In this document: positions 40,740 through 49,307 of the stretch, one piece after another
Position numbering within the stretch: position 1 is the stretch's first letter
Layout: every line of letters begins with the position of its first letter
NCBI GenBank assembly: GCA_003427395.1
Contig: BFEA01000385.1
Coordinates: forward strand, 1,220,932 to 1,270,238
Direction of reading: 5' to 3'
DNA length: 49,307 nucleotides
Source of the DNA: Chara braunii
Lineage: Eukaryota > Streptophyta > Charophyceae > Charales > Characeae
Notes under the pieces: model-generated
The model's input: only the letters and a program-made list of their open reading frames with translations
What the model was told of the DNA's origin: nothing
Databases searched by the model: none
Position numbers and translations under genes: made by a program

Positions 40740-40850
40740 TAAAGATCTTGAAGGATGAATTTAGGGAAGGAAGGCAAATCCCTGGAGTCAAAAGGACGCG
40801 GTAAAAATCTTGAAGAATGAGTTTAGGGAAGGAGGGAAAATCCTTGGAGT
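40740..40850. repeat. Short tandem duplication in the pol remnant
   Basis: AAAATCTTGAAGAATGAGTT-type sequence (40805-40850) repeats 40742-40790 with about 63-bp spacing, between the RT and RNase H parts. Confidence 0.7.
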
Positions 40851-41300
40851 CCCTTATTTCGAGGATGAGGAGAAAAGACCGTTAATTGTTTGCACTGACA
40901 CGAACCAGCATATATAGGAGGAGTGTTGGCTCATAAGGATTTTAGCGGAAAGGAGAGACCCCTCATAATCGAAAGCAAAACACTGAACACCACCGAGAGG
41001 AACTACTCTCAGTTTAAGAAATAAGTCCTAGGTGTGTTACATTGTTTGAATGTCTTAAGACATTATATTTACGGTCGAAGGTTCGTTTTATGAGTCGACC
41101 CTACAACGGTGGTTGTCGTATTAGAGAAGAATTTATCTCTAACGACCCCTACGATAAGTAGGTGGCTCATGCACATAAGGATGTTTAACTACGTTGTGGA
41201 GCGTATATCAGACGTTAAGAACGCTATAGCAGATTAGTTGTCTCGCATACCATTGGAAGAAGGGGATTTAGGATCGCATGGAGGGGATAAGTTTCTACGA
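40850..41300 (+). pseudogene. Ty3/gypsy RNase H remnant
   Basis: Plus-strand pieces in more than one frame give VCTDTNQ (about 40890), KTLNTTERNYSQFKK (about 40978), VLHCLNVLRHYIYGRR (about 41034), then SRWLMHIRMFNYVVERISD and DLSRIPLEE-like end near 41240. The order and spacing match gypsy RNase H up to the tether before integrase. Frameshift near 40912 and stops near 41022 and 41090. Confidence 0.8.
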
Positions 41301-41359
41301 ATGGAAATAAGCTTGGTTAAGATGGAGCCTAGCACTAGTAGTGTCACTGCGTTCCTGGA

Positions 41360-42560
41360 GAACCGCTATACTGGTAAGTACCGCATAATAGGACGATATC
41401 TCTTAGGGGAGGTTGAAGTTGATGATAAACTCATAAAAGAGGCTCAACAATATTGTCTTAAGGCAAGTCACATTTTTAAGAGACCATAAAAAAACGGTAT
41501 GCCGATGAGGGTAGTGTGCGATAAGGAAGAGCAGAATGAGACAATCGCCTAGCTCCACGATGGGATCGTTGGAGGGCATAGAGGAGTAAAAGGGACCTTT
41601 GAGAAGGTCATGAATCTTTACTGGTGGGACAACTTATATAGAGATGTGGAATCCTACTGCCAGACGTGCGTGGAGTGTCAAAAAAACGCGGTGGTCAAAT
41701 ACAGGGAACCACTGTTCCTTTCTTATCCAACAGTGGTAGGACAGAAAATTCACGTGGACTTAGTCAAGATGCTCAAGGGTGAGGGAGAAATGAATTATAT
41801 CATGGATATCAGCGACGACTTGACTGGCTTCGTGGAAGCATGAGCGTTGCGTTAGAAGATGGGAAAAACGGTCGACGAGTACCTAACGGAATATATCACT
41901 TGATACAGATGTGTCGGGAAGATCGTCATGGACAGGGGATCGGAGTTCATGGCTAAGGAAGTACAGACCTTGCTCCAAAGAATGGGGATCCGAGTGTCAT
42001 TGTCCACAGCGTACCATCCTCAGACTAATGCCCCTGTTAAGAGGGGGTACTAATCCCTAGTGAACTCACTTGCCAAAGGGGGGGGGGAAAGAGAAGAAGT
42101 GGCCAAAATATCTCAGGTTTGCAGTCTGGGCGGATAACGTTACTGTCTGAGCCAGGTACCCCCCCTACACCTTATGGTTCGGGAAACATTGTTTCTTACC
42201 CACAGAGTTGCATATGGACTCGTGAACGAGGATTGACTGGGAAGAGGTATCGCCAAGGGAGCAGTTACTAGGCGCCAGAATTAGGCAAATAGCTGAGACA
42301 CTGGCGGATAGTACCCTGGAAGCCATAGAAAAACTGAAAGTTCAGAAGGGAAAGTCCGAGGAGAGATGGGATAAAAACCTGTGAGTTAGGGGTATACATG
42401 CTAGGAGCCTAGTTTTACTCTACGATTTCGCTTTAGAAAGAACGTGGTGGGGAAAACTGACGAACCGGTGGATCGGGCCCTACAAGAGACTAGAAGGAGG
42501 AGCTTACTTGCTCGAGGAACTAGACGGAGCTAGATGGAAGAGTCCGTGTCTGGTGCGCGC
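41360..42560 (+). pseudogene. Ty3/gypsy integrase remnant with E-to-K change
   Basis: The zinc-binding HHCC part is intact: His at 41555 and 41577, Cys at 41658 and 41667. The DDE core has Asp in HVDLVK (41757-41759) and Asp in MDRGSEF (41931-41933), but the third acidic residue, expected 35 residues later, is Lys (AAG, 42039-42041 in NAPVKRGY). Downstream pieces (WADNVTV, LWFGKHCFLPTEL, NRWIGPYKRLEGGAYLLEEL) match the integrase C-terminal part. Several stops interrupt it. It cannot encode active integrase. Confidence 0.85.
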
Positions 42561-42677
42561 TTGAAGGTGTTTAGGGACCGGGGAGAAAATCTAGACAAGT
42601 TTGGTCCGGTCTTGGAAAAGGACAGAGGAAAAGATACGATTAAAGAAAAACTGGTAGAACCCTCTTAAGAGCCTCCG

Positions 42678-42875
42678 GTGAAACCCACAAGAGATTCCAA
42701 GTCATCTACCTACGAAAGAGGAGAAACCTCCAAAGGGCTTACGAAAAGGAGGCGAGAGAAGGTCTTAGGCGTCAGAAACAGCCGGGGGAAAGACATAAAG
42801 AGAACGAGACGAAAGGTCTTACAGTCAGCCACACTAAGGCGAGAAAAGAAACGCAAGACCCGACGAAAGCGGTGA
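42678..42875 (+). pseudogene. Basic tail fragment after integrase
   Basis: Sixty-five open codons, very rich in Arg and Lys, in line with the integrase remnant. Possibly the polyprotein tail; no domain recognised. Confidence 0.3.
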
Positions 42876-42954
42876 GGACAATCTTGGGATTGATTAGTAG
42901 GGATTAGGAGTCAACATTTTCCTTCTCTTTTTCCTTGATAAACCGAGATGGCTC

Positions 42955-42972
42955 CAAGAATGGGGGGGGGGC
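42955..42972 (+). other. Possible polypurine tract before a 3' LTR
   Basis: AAGAATGGGGGGGGGGGC is followed by TGTTGTAGGGCGG at 42973, the usual PPT-then-TG layout. No second copy of the putative LTR start was found upstream, so this rests on pattern alone. Confidence 0.35.
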
Positions 42973-43830
42973 TGTTGTAGGGCGGCTCAAGCCTTACACC
43001 GCCCTTTACTGGATGATAATACTTGAGGAGAACTGGGTTCGGTCAATTTGTCTGGCGGGATCGCAACCGACATCAAAAGATACGATATCAGATTCACGCA
43101 ACAAGTGTCGAGGTCGGGGCGTCAGAAAAAACGGAATCCATGAATTATGGGTAAGCGCCCCTTGAGGCATATCATTGCCAAGACATAAAGGAGCGGCTAC
43201 CACAGAGGAAGTGTTGGAGGCTCCAGGTGAACGACAAGAACGAGAGGGTCGGATTGCATTAAGAGTCGGGCGATGGGCCAAACAAGTGAGAGTGCCAGAC
43301 TTTTAAGACGAGCCCTCGGGTGAACTAAGTGGCGGCGGACACCGGGATTCATTGTGGAATCAATACAAAGGGGAATCGCTGCTCGGGCGCGCTAGGGGCT
43401 TCGACATGCAGGCCTTAAGTAAAGTCGAAAGAGAGTTTGCGAGGCTTAAGGCCAAGAAAAGGCCCTCGGGCCGTGAACTTGTTAATTATGGGACTAGGCC
43501 TTAGGAAAATTGACAAGACCCTGGCACTTTTCATGTGGGGACCACGAGAGCCTGGGTGGGCCCAAGCCTAGGTTCGGAATGAGCCTCAGTACCAGGGCGC
43601 TGCAAAAGGCCCGGTACCCGATAAAAAGGCTCCCTTCATTGAAAACCCTTTGGGGGCCCAAATAGGCCTAGGCGCAGGCTCGGGGGAGCCGCGGTACCGG
43701 AGCGTTGCAACTTGTCGGCAACCTTGCAGCATGCGAGGGTTCAGGCACACTTCGAAAAGGGCCCGGCAAAATATAAAAGTCGAACCGGGCCCAGCATCGG
43801 GACACTTCCCACATGCGTACTTACAGGCGC
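42973..43830 (+). mobile_element. LTR-like region with two TATA-type boxes
   Basis: CGATAAAAAGG (about 43619) and AAAATATAAAAG (about 43769) are TATA-like and sit in two partly similar modules: GAGCC(T/G)C(A/G)GTACC(A/G)G and GGCCCGG recur about 105-130 bp apart. This fits a promoter-bearing LTR of the plus-strand element. The 5' partner is not in view, so the limits are open. Confidence 0.35.
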
Positions 43831-44269
43831 ACTACGGGAGGACGCACGAGAGGCGAGCCCACCAAGGGAGGAGCGGCTCGCCAACAGGGAGGATCGAGAA
43901 AGGTGAGAGACGCACGTGCGCACCATAGCCACGGGCACGGGCGCACGACGCCTGCGCACGTGCGCGCTGTAGCCGGGCACGGTGGAAACACAAATGCGCA
44001 CGGGCGCCCCCATTCGCGCACACACTAGTACTGAACGCCGTGCGCACGGGTGTGCTATCACGCGTGTAGCCGCACACAAGTTGAGCCAGTGAGGAGGCCT
44101 GCCCGCAGGTCAAGCGCACGCACACACCCGCGCACCAGTATAGGGAGCCGCATGAGGTTGCGCGCACTCTCGCACACAAGCGTTCACACAAGCGCACGAG
44201 CTCAGAAGGCCGCGCGGGGTTGCGCGCTCCCACGCTCAAAGTCGTGCGCACCTACGCGTGCATCCACGC
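43831..44269. other. GC-rich GCGCAC-rich stretch
   Basis: GCGCAC and CGCACG words recur irregularly. No coding region recognised; frames on both strands look like composition effects. Confidence 0.5.
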
Positions 44270-44276
44270 ACTATCA

Positions 44277-44640
44277 AGATTTGAGTGGGGGAGAACCGAG
44301 CACCTGCGAGTGCACCTGTGTGCTGCAAGGATCTGAGCGGCGGGAGAGTTGTGCACTTCAACGCGCACCCACGCCTGTCGGGATTTGAGCGGAGGAGAGC
44401 CGCGCGGATCGTCGTACCCGCGCGCTATCGGGACCTGAGCGGGGGAGAGTTGCGCACACCACCGCACATCTGCACGCTATCGGGATTTGAGTCGGGCTGC
44501 CGAGATCTGAGTGGAAGGAACGCTGCGCACTGCCCAAATCTGGGCAGAGGGAGAGTTGCGCACTTCGACGTGCACCCGCGCGCTATAAGGATCCGAGCGA
44601 GGGAAAGTGGTGCACTTCAACGCAGACCCGCACGTGACCA
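44277..44640. repeat. About seven tandem 52-bp repeats
   Basis: A GGATYTGAGCGGGGGAGAGT word followed by TGCGCACTTC and CGCGCACCCGCGCGCTAT-like sequence starts near 44277, 44329, 44381, 44431, 44483, 44536 and 44589, with an extra partial unit at 44503. Spacing is 50-53 bp. Units are diverged. Confidence 0.85.
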
Positions 44641-46886
44641 GGATCGGGCGCGCACGCACACACGCCAACTCCGCGCAGTCGGGGAGGAGGGCACAACGAC
44701 GAACAACTCGTACGACTCAGCACCATAGGGACGTGCCCCTAGAGAGGCGGATTATGACTTTGGACACAAGCTCGGAGCACGGAGCATAACGTGAGCAAGC
44801 CGGATATTCAAGCTGACCGGAACTTTGTACGCGAACCGGGACTTTGATGCGAAGGCCAGAACTGCGGATCCTGCACGGCAAGGCATGACCTTTGGCGTGG
44901 AACCGGACCTTTGTGCGAGAACCAGGATTTTTGGCGCGGTGTCGAGCACATCAGTCCCGCGCCACGCAGGGCGGGACCCCCCCGACTGCATTAGGCAGGA
45001 GTTGGTCTAATCCTCGTCGCAAATACACATGGAGCTTCCGCAAATCCGGCCGACTGCGCCAGTCATACCTCTCGCGAGGCCCTACGACGGGATAGGGTCA
45101 ACGCGAAGCACGACTTAACCTCCACCTTATGCGAGTTGTCACCTCCCTTCGTTGGGCGTATCCCCGTCGAGCTACCGGTCCACAGTACAAAGTTAATCAG
45201 TTGCAATCATAGAGGTGGACCCGTCGAGGGCGTTTCTTGTTTGATGTAGCATAGGGGGTACGCGTTGTCCCACGCCTCTGTACGACCCACAGGGGAACTA
45301 ACGCACTGGGGGATTGAAGTCCCAAGCGAGGCTTGACATCGGTCGACTAGGACGTATCTCACTCGCCACTCGTACAGCACACTAAAAACATAAAAATAAA
45401 ACACACACACACACGAAACGACACATAACAAAACAACACAAACAATCTTAGTCCCTTCAGTAGTCATCCCATAACCTTCCGAAGGGGAAATCGGATAGGC
45501 GATGCGCGCGAGACTTAGTATAAAACCGCGCAGACGCAAGGCTAACTCATATCGACTCTCAATGCACGCATACGCAAGCAGTCGCAATGATGACATACTA
45601 TGTAGTACCCATACTCATGCGGTTCTCGTTAATCTCGAGGGTCACATTCGAGACTCAAGTGTCGGCTGACACACGCCTTGAGGGGTTGATCTCTCGACGC
45701 TAGATAACTGCTAAGTGCGATTGAGAACCACACCCTGTTTTGCACCCTGCGGAGAGTGGGTGGTATAGAGGTTCATTCCTGTGGTGGTAATCGTCTCTTA
45801 TCACCCTGGAGACCAGCTCCATCATCCAGGGCCTGGAGAGAAATCAATGGGTTTGACTTTGACGGTTGCCACGGACTACAACGTGAAACTATATAAAAAC
45901 TTTAAAAAACAAAGGATAAAAAAGGATATCCCTCGTCTCTCAAACGCATAATATGTTTAACCCTTGCGCATGGTCACAACAGGTCGTGCTAACACTCAAG
46001 ACATATGTATGTACATATACAAATAAGGGTCACTAATATAGGATGATCACTTCTCACAATCACAGTGAAGCTCCTCACAACCATATATATGTATATGATC
46101 GCAGGCAGTCAAATCCAAAGTCCGAACCACCAAACACACATGCAATCACATCAAACATTCAACCAAAAGTTCATGCATTACGCGGGGTCAACTTTAACCA
46201 TTCTCTGCGCTTTTACCCCTCGCTTTAACCATACAACCCTCAACCTTAGCGCACCCTTCTAGCAAATAAAATACTCGGTACCTTTGTTAAATGATCATTC
46301 AATAAAGTCCGGGTAGGAACACAATGAAACAATTCAAACCACAGGGCTAAAGCATTTAGGTTGAGTGAGAAAAGTGGATTAAAGTTGAATCGTAAACCGA
46401 CGAATCGGCAACCGACCTGTTATCGGTGATAATAGAAGATGATCCTCTTGGGATCAAACTGAATCTTGCCCAAATCCTGAATTAAGTGATCGATAGGACC
46501 TATGTCAATCCTCAAGCTAAACCATCAGCGTATGGGGAATGAATCTCCATAGCACATTCTCACCAGAGTTCGCAACATGGATTTTTAGGAATACATGTAC
46601 CTGACCTAACCACACCCTCTTTGAAAACCAACCACCCATACCCACTGTATACTTGGTTTGCTGGACCTTTACCCATTTCCAACTGCTAAAATAAAAAAAA
46701 AGTATACCCAGACCTACTCTACCTGAACATCTTCAACATGTAACTGGCCATACCTACCAATAAACATTTTTTTTTCAAGACCACCCATGGCCACCTGAAC
46801 GCAAACCGTTTGTTAACCACCCATACCCCACCCTACCCAATGTTTTTTTACCTATACCCACCCGTAACCACCCGTGCTTATCACCC
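44641..46886. other. No recognised gene
   Basis: Short imperfect repeats of a GAACCGGGACTTTG(A/T)GCGA type occur at about 44815-44935. From 45100 on, no domain, RNA gene or transposon end was recognised; part may belong to the retroelement's LTR. Confidence 0.35.
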
Positions 46887-47095
46887 AGCCTACCCTAACC
46901 GCCCATAATCGCCCCTAACTGTCCCTAACTGCCCTTAACTGCCCCTAACCGCCCCTAACCGCCCCTAACTGTCCCTAAATATCCCTAACTGCCCCTAACT
47001 GCCCTAAGTGTCCTTAACCGCCCCTAACTTTTTTTTTTTTTTTTTTTAACTGCCCCAAATTGTCCTTAACCGCCCCCAACCGTCCCCAACCCCTG
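46887..47095. repeat. Decamer minisatellite resembling a telomere repeat
   Basis: About 15-20 units of CCCTAACYGC with variants (CCCTAACTGT, CCTTAACCGC) run to about 47028, resume after a 17-bp T run and continue to about 47094. Each unit contains CCCTAA, the core of the plant telomere unit CCCTAAA. Confidence 0.85.
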
Positions 47096-47540
47096 GACAT
47101 CACAGAATTGACATAAGAAATTTTATTTTATTAATATTATTATTATTTTTTTTTTTAAGATGTGGCAACTTCTGCAGTTACTGTCGCAACCGTGACAGCA
47201 ACAATTGTTATATTTGTTCACTCTAATGCTGCTATGGATGCCTCTGGTGCTACAGTAGCCAATACAATTAGTATAACATCTGCAAATGCAACAACCCTCA
47301 GTCAGTCATACATACACATACATACACACACACACGCACACACACACACACACACACACAAATATTACATACACAGGGTTCCTCAAATATAAAAATAGTC
47401 TGTAAATTTAGAAAACCAAAAATAAAATAAAATAAGAAATGAAATGCACCATTGCAAAAAAAAATTATGCTTAATGGGAAAGCGATAAATTTGGAATATG
47501 AGAAAAGTGTCATGCTTGAGCAAAAATACAAAGCCTGCAA
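47096..47540. other. No recognised gene; (CA)n at about 47320-47362
   Basis: An AT-rich stretch with a short (ATT)n near 47134 and a CA/CACG microsatellite. Confidence 0.5.
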
Positions 47541-47554
47541 GGCTACAAGACTCA

Positions 47555-47865
47555 CATCGGGTACACCACAGTTACCCGATGGGAACCTTTACCCGCCCGT
47601 ACCCACCCCTTTTTGTTTTTGGCCACCCGTACCTGTCCATTCCCGTCTATCTTTTTTATCTGGTCTCCCATACTCGTTTTTTTTTTTTTTAGCCCTACCC
47701 CAATACTCGTTTTTTTTTTTTTTAGCCCTACCCGCCCTAACAACCACCACCTTTTGTTTGTGCCTGCCCATACCCAACTCCCCCTTCGAAAGGGGTACCC
47801 CTACCCGCCTGTAACCTGGCGGTTACAGTTGGGTACGGTCGGGTACGGGCGACGGTTACCCGTTT
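47555..47865. mobile_element. Possible small inverted-repeat element
   Basis: Words of the type TTACCCGATGGG, ACCCGCCCGTACCC at the left and, inverted, CGGGTACGGGCGACGGTTACCC at the right suggest imperfect arms. ATACTCG followed by 14-15 T and AGCCCTACCC is duplicated in tandem inside (about 47669 and 47703). Ends are not sharply defined. Confidence 0.4.
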
Positions 47866-48017
47866 GCACTCTCTGATTCTCACTCAAAAGCTCTTTGCTA
47901 ACTAAGTCTACGTCTACCTCTAAGCCAGTGCCCAAAGAAAGGTAGACCTATGGCAGGATCTTCCCTATACATGGTGGATCGCCAACATCGCCACCTGTCA
48001 AAATATAATTTATTTCC

Positions 48018-48235
48018 TTTAAACTAAGAAAATTTCGTCAGCGCTTCCCGTAGGAAAAGTGTCTTCTCAGAATTTACATTAGCCCAAATATGAAAATAGA
48101 AGTAGTCTTCAATTTTTCAAAGTCAAATTTTGTCTAATTCCCTAAATTAGCAAAAATTTTGGTAGCACTCCCTTTAGAAAAGAAGACTTTCCAGATTTTT
48201 ACTAAGCCATATATAGAATTTAGACAAGTTGAACT
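48018..48235. repeat. Diverged tandem duplication of about 120 bp
   Basis: CTTTAAACTAAGAAAATTT...GCGCTTCCCGTAGGAAAAG (from 48019) and CCCTAAATTAGCAAAAATTT...GCACTCCCTTTAGAAAAG (from 48140) align, as do the following CAGA(A/T)TTTA and AAGCC(C)A blocks. Confidence 0.7.
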
Positions 48236-48358
48236 TTTACAAGCTGTGTAGCGCGGCGAACGTGTTCGCGGCCCTTCACATTCGCGTAAACGTGTTCGCT
48301 CGTTCGTGCGAACATATTTTTTTTTCCAAAAAAAATAAATATATATATATATATATAT

Positions 48359-49103
48359 AGGGTAACGAGCGTTCGAGACGGGCCGAACGCCCGAACGTAT
48401 GGGACCCCTTAGGGATGCGTTCGGCCGTTCAGGCCGAACGCGGACAAAAAAAAAATAAAAAATAAAAAAAATCAAAACAATCTGAAAAAAAAAAAATGTT
48501 ATGAAGAAAAAATAAATGAAACAAGATTTGCCTGAGTATTACATCCAAATTCCTTGCCAAATTTGAAATAAAAATAAAATACGAAAAACAAATACTAATA
48601 ATAAAAATATTAAAATAACAAACAATAAAAAAAAAAATTAAATTTAGTGAGATCGCGAATACGTTTTCGACACCGCCATCTTTGGCGATTTTTTTTTTTT
48701 TTTTTTTTGAATAGCTAAATGCTCCAAAAATTTACATATGTGTACTTCACACAATGCAAAACACACAAGAAAAAATTCAAAAAATAATAAAATTGTTTAG
48801 ACCCCGAACTAAAGTGAAAACAAAAGTAAAAAGTAGAAAAAAACGTGAGCAAGCACGTTTTGACACCGCCATCTTTGGCGATTTTTATTCTTATTTGGCT
48901 GCGCCAAATGACTTGAAAATTTATAGGCGTGTACCTCACGTCATAGCGAACTCACAAAAACAAATCCAGAAAAAAAATATATATTTTTAGGCCCCGAAAT
49001 AAGTTTTGGCAGGGGCCGAACGCCGGACCCCGTACGGGACCCCGAACGCCCGTACGTACAGAGGTCTGCCCGAGGACGTCCATACGTACCAGCTGGTAAC
49101 CCT
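48359..49103. mobile_element. Small TIR element inserted in a (TA)n microsatellite (745 bp)
   Basis: (TA)n ends at 48358 and the element begins AGGGTAAC. It ends GGTAACCCT (49095-49103), directly followed by (TA)n again. The ends are a short inverted repeat, AGGGT(T)AC. The interior aligns with 1-610 from about 48440 and has the same internal 193-bp duplication (CCGCCATCTTTGGCG near 48673 and 48866). MITEs bounded by TA microsatellites are known in plants (the rice Micron family); membership here is not claimed. No coding frame. Confidence 0.75.
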
Positions 49104-49307
49104 ATATATATATATATATCGTCACAAACAGAACTGCCCGGTAAAACGTAGGCAGAGAGAGAGAAGAGGACAACAAACGAGGGGCTGTGACAAACTGTTT
49201 CGTCGGAGTTTCACTGACTCATCAGGAGGCTAAACCCTCAATAGTCTGCAGAATCCCCTCACTGATTACACTGTAAATGATAATCTACCTTAACCAAAAT
49301 CAAAGTA
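49104..49307. other. (TA)n then unassigned sequence to the window end
   Basis: TA repeats to about 49119, then sequence without recognised features. Confidence 0.5.

Noticed and set aside
44277-44640. A CRISPR array
   Set aside because: The repeats are diverged, adjacent without unique spacers and lie in eukaryotic retroelement-rich DNA with no cas genes.
46887-47095. A chromosome end or true telomere
   Set aside because: The unit is 10 bp, degenerate and internal, with unrelated sequence on both sides.
1-49103. The two end copies as LTRs of one giant element spanning the window
   Set aside because: They are in direct orientation, but the right copy is complete with its own inverted ends and (TA)n flanks, and the DNA between is a mixture of unrelated elements and a host gene.

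Overview
The window looks like nuclear DNA of a green plant or streptophyte alga. It holds one intact gene for a chloroplast protein-import receptor of the Toc159 family. Around it are Ty3/gypsy relics, tRNA-derived SINE-like repeats, small terminal-inverted-repeat elements, a U6 snRNA retropseudogene and very many microsatellites. A charophyte such as Chara is a plausible source, but that is inference. There is no sign of bacterial or organellar organisation. The sequence contains one 115-base N gap (28143-28257) and a single N at 17468, both inside dinucleotide microsatellites.

Layout. 1-610: truncated copy of a small element with a complete copy at 48359-49103, both next to (TA)n. About 1450-4335: decayed minus-strand Ty3/gypsy pol relic, interrupted by two TTAA-flanked elements (1177-1381 and 3053-3871); the second interrupts the reverse-transcriptase frame exactly at a TTAA. 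4336-8850: SINE-like and retroposed pieces, including the U6 retropseudogene (7731-7833) and a 149-bp retroposon whose empty site is preserved in a paralogous copy near 4900. 8850-10790: GC-rich upstream region with no recognisable gene. 10794-15455: intronless Toc159-type gene with acidic A-domain, GTPase domain and membrane M-domain. 15456-28420: mostly unrecognised DNA with microsatellites, minisatellites, a hairpin, a TIR element (22501-22995) and more SINE-like heads. About 28440-30125: minus-strand gypsy integrase tail and probable LTR. 32027-42970: plus-strand Ty3/gypsy element with long unrecognised open frames upstream of gag, then gag, zinc knuckle, reverse transcriptase, RNase H and integrase, all broken by stops and with lost catalytic residues. 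42973-45000: LTR-like and GC-rich repeat DNA. 46890-47095: telomere-like decamer array. 48018-48235: a small tandem duplication.

Only the Toc159-type gene is confidently functional. Its product would sit in the outer chloroplast envelope as a GTP-dependent preprotein receptor of the TOC complex. The rest is a nested record of transposition. A recurring theme is homopolymer or simple-repeat tracts bracketed by 7-19 bp direct repeats, which suggests many 'tail-only' retroposon insertions. No evident new multi-gene system was found. The least explained coding material is the set of related open frames at 32263-36926.
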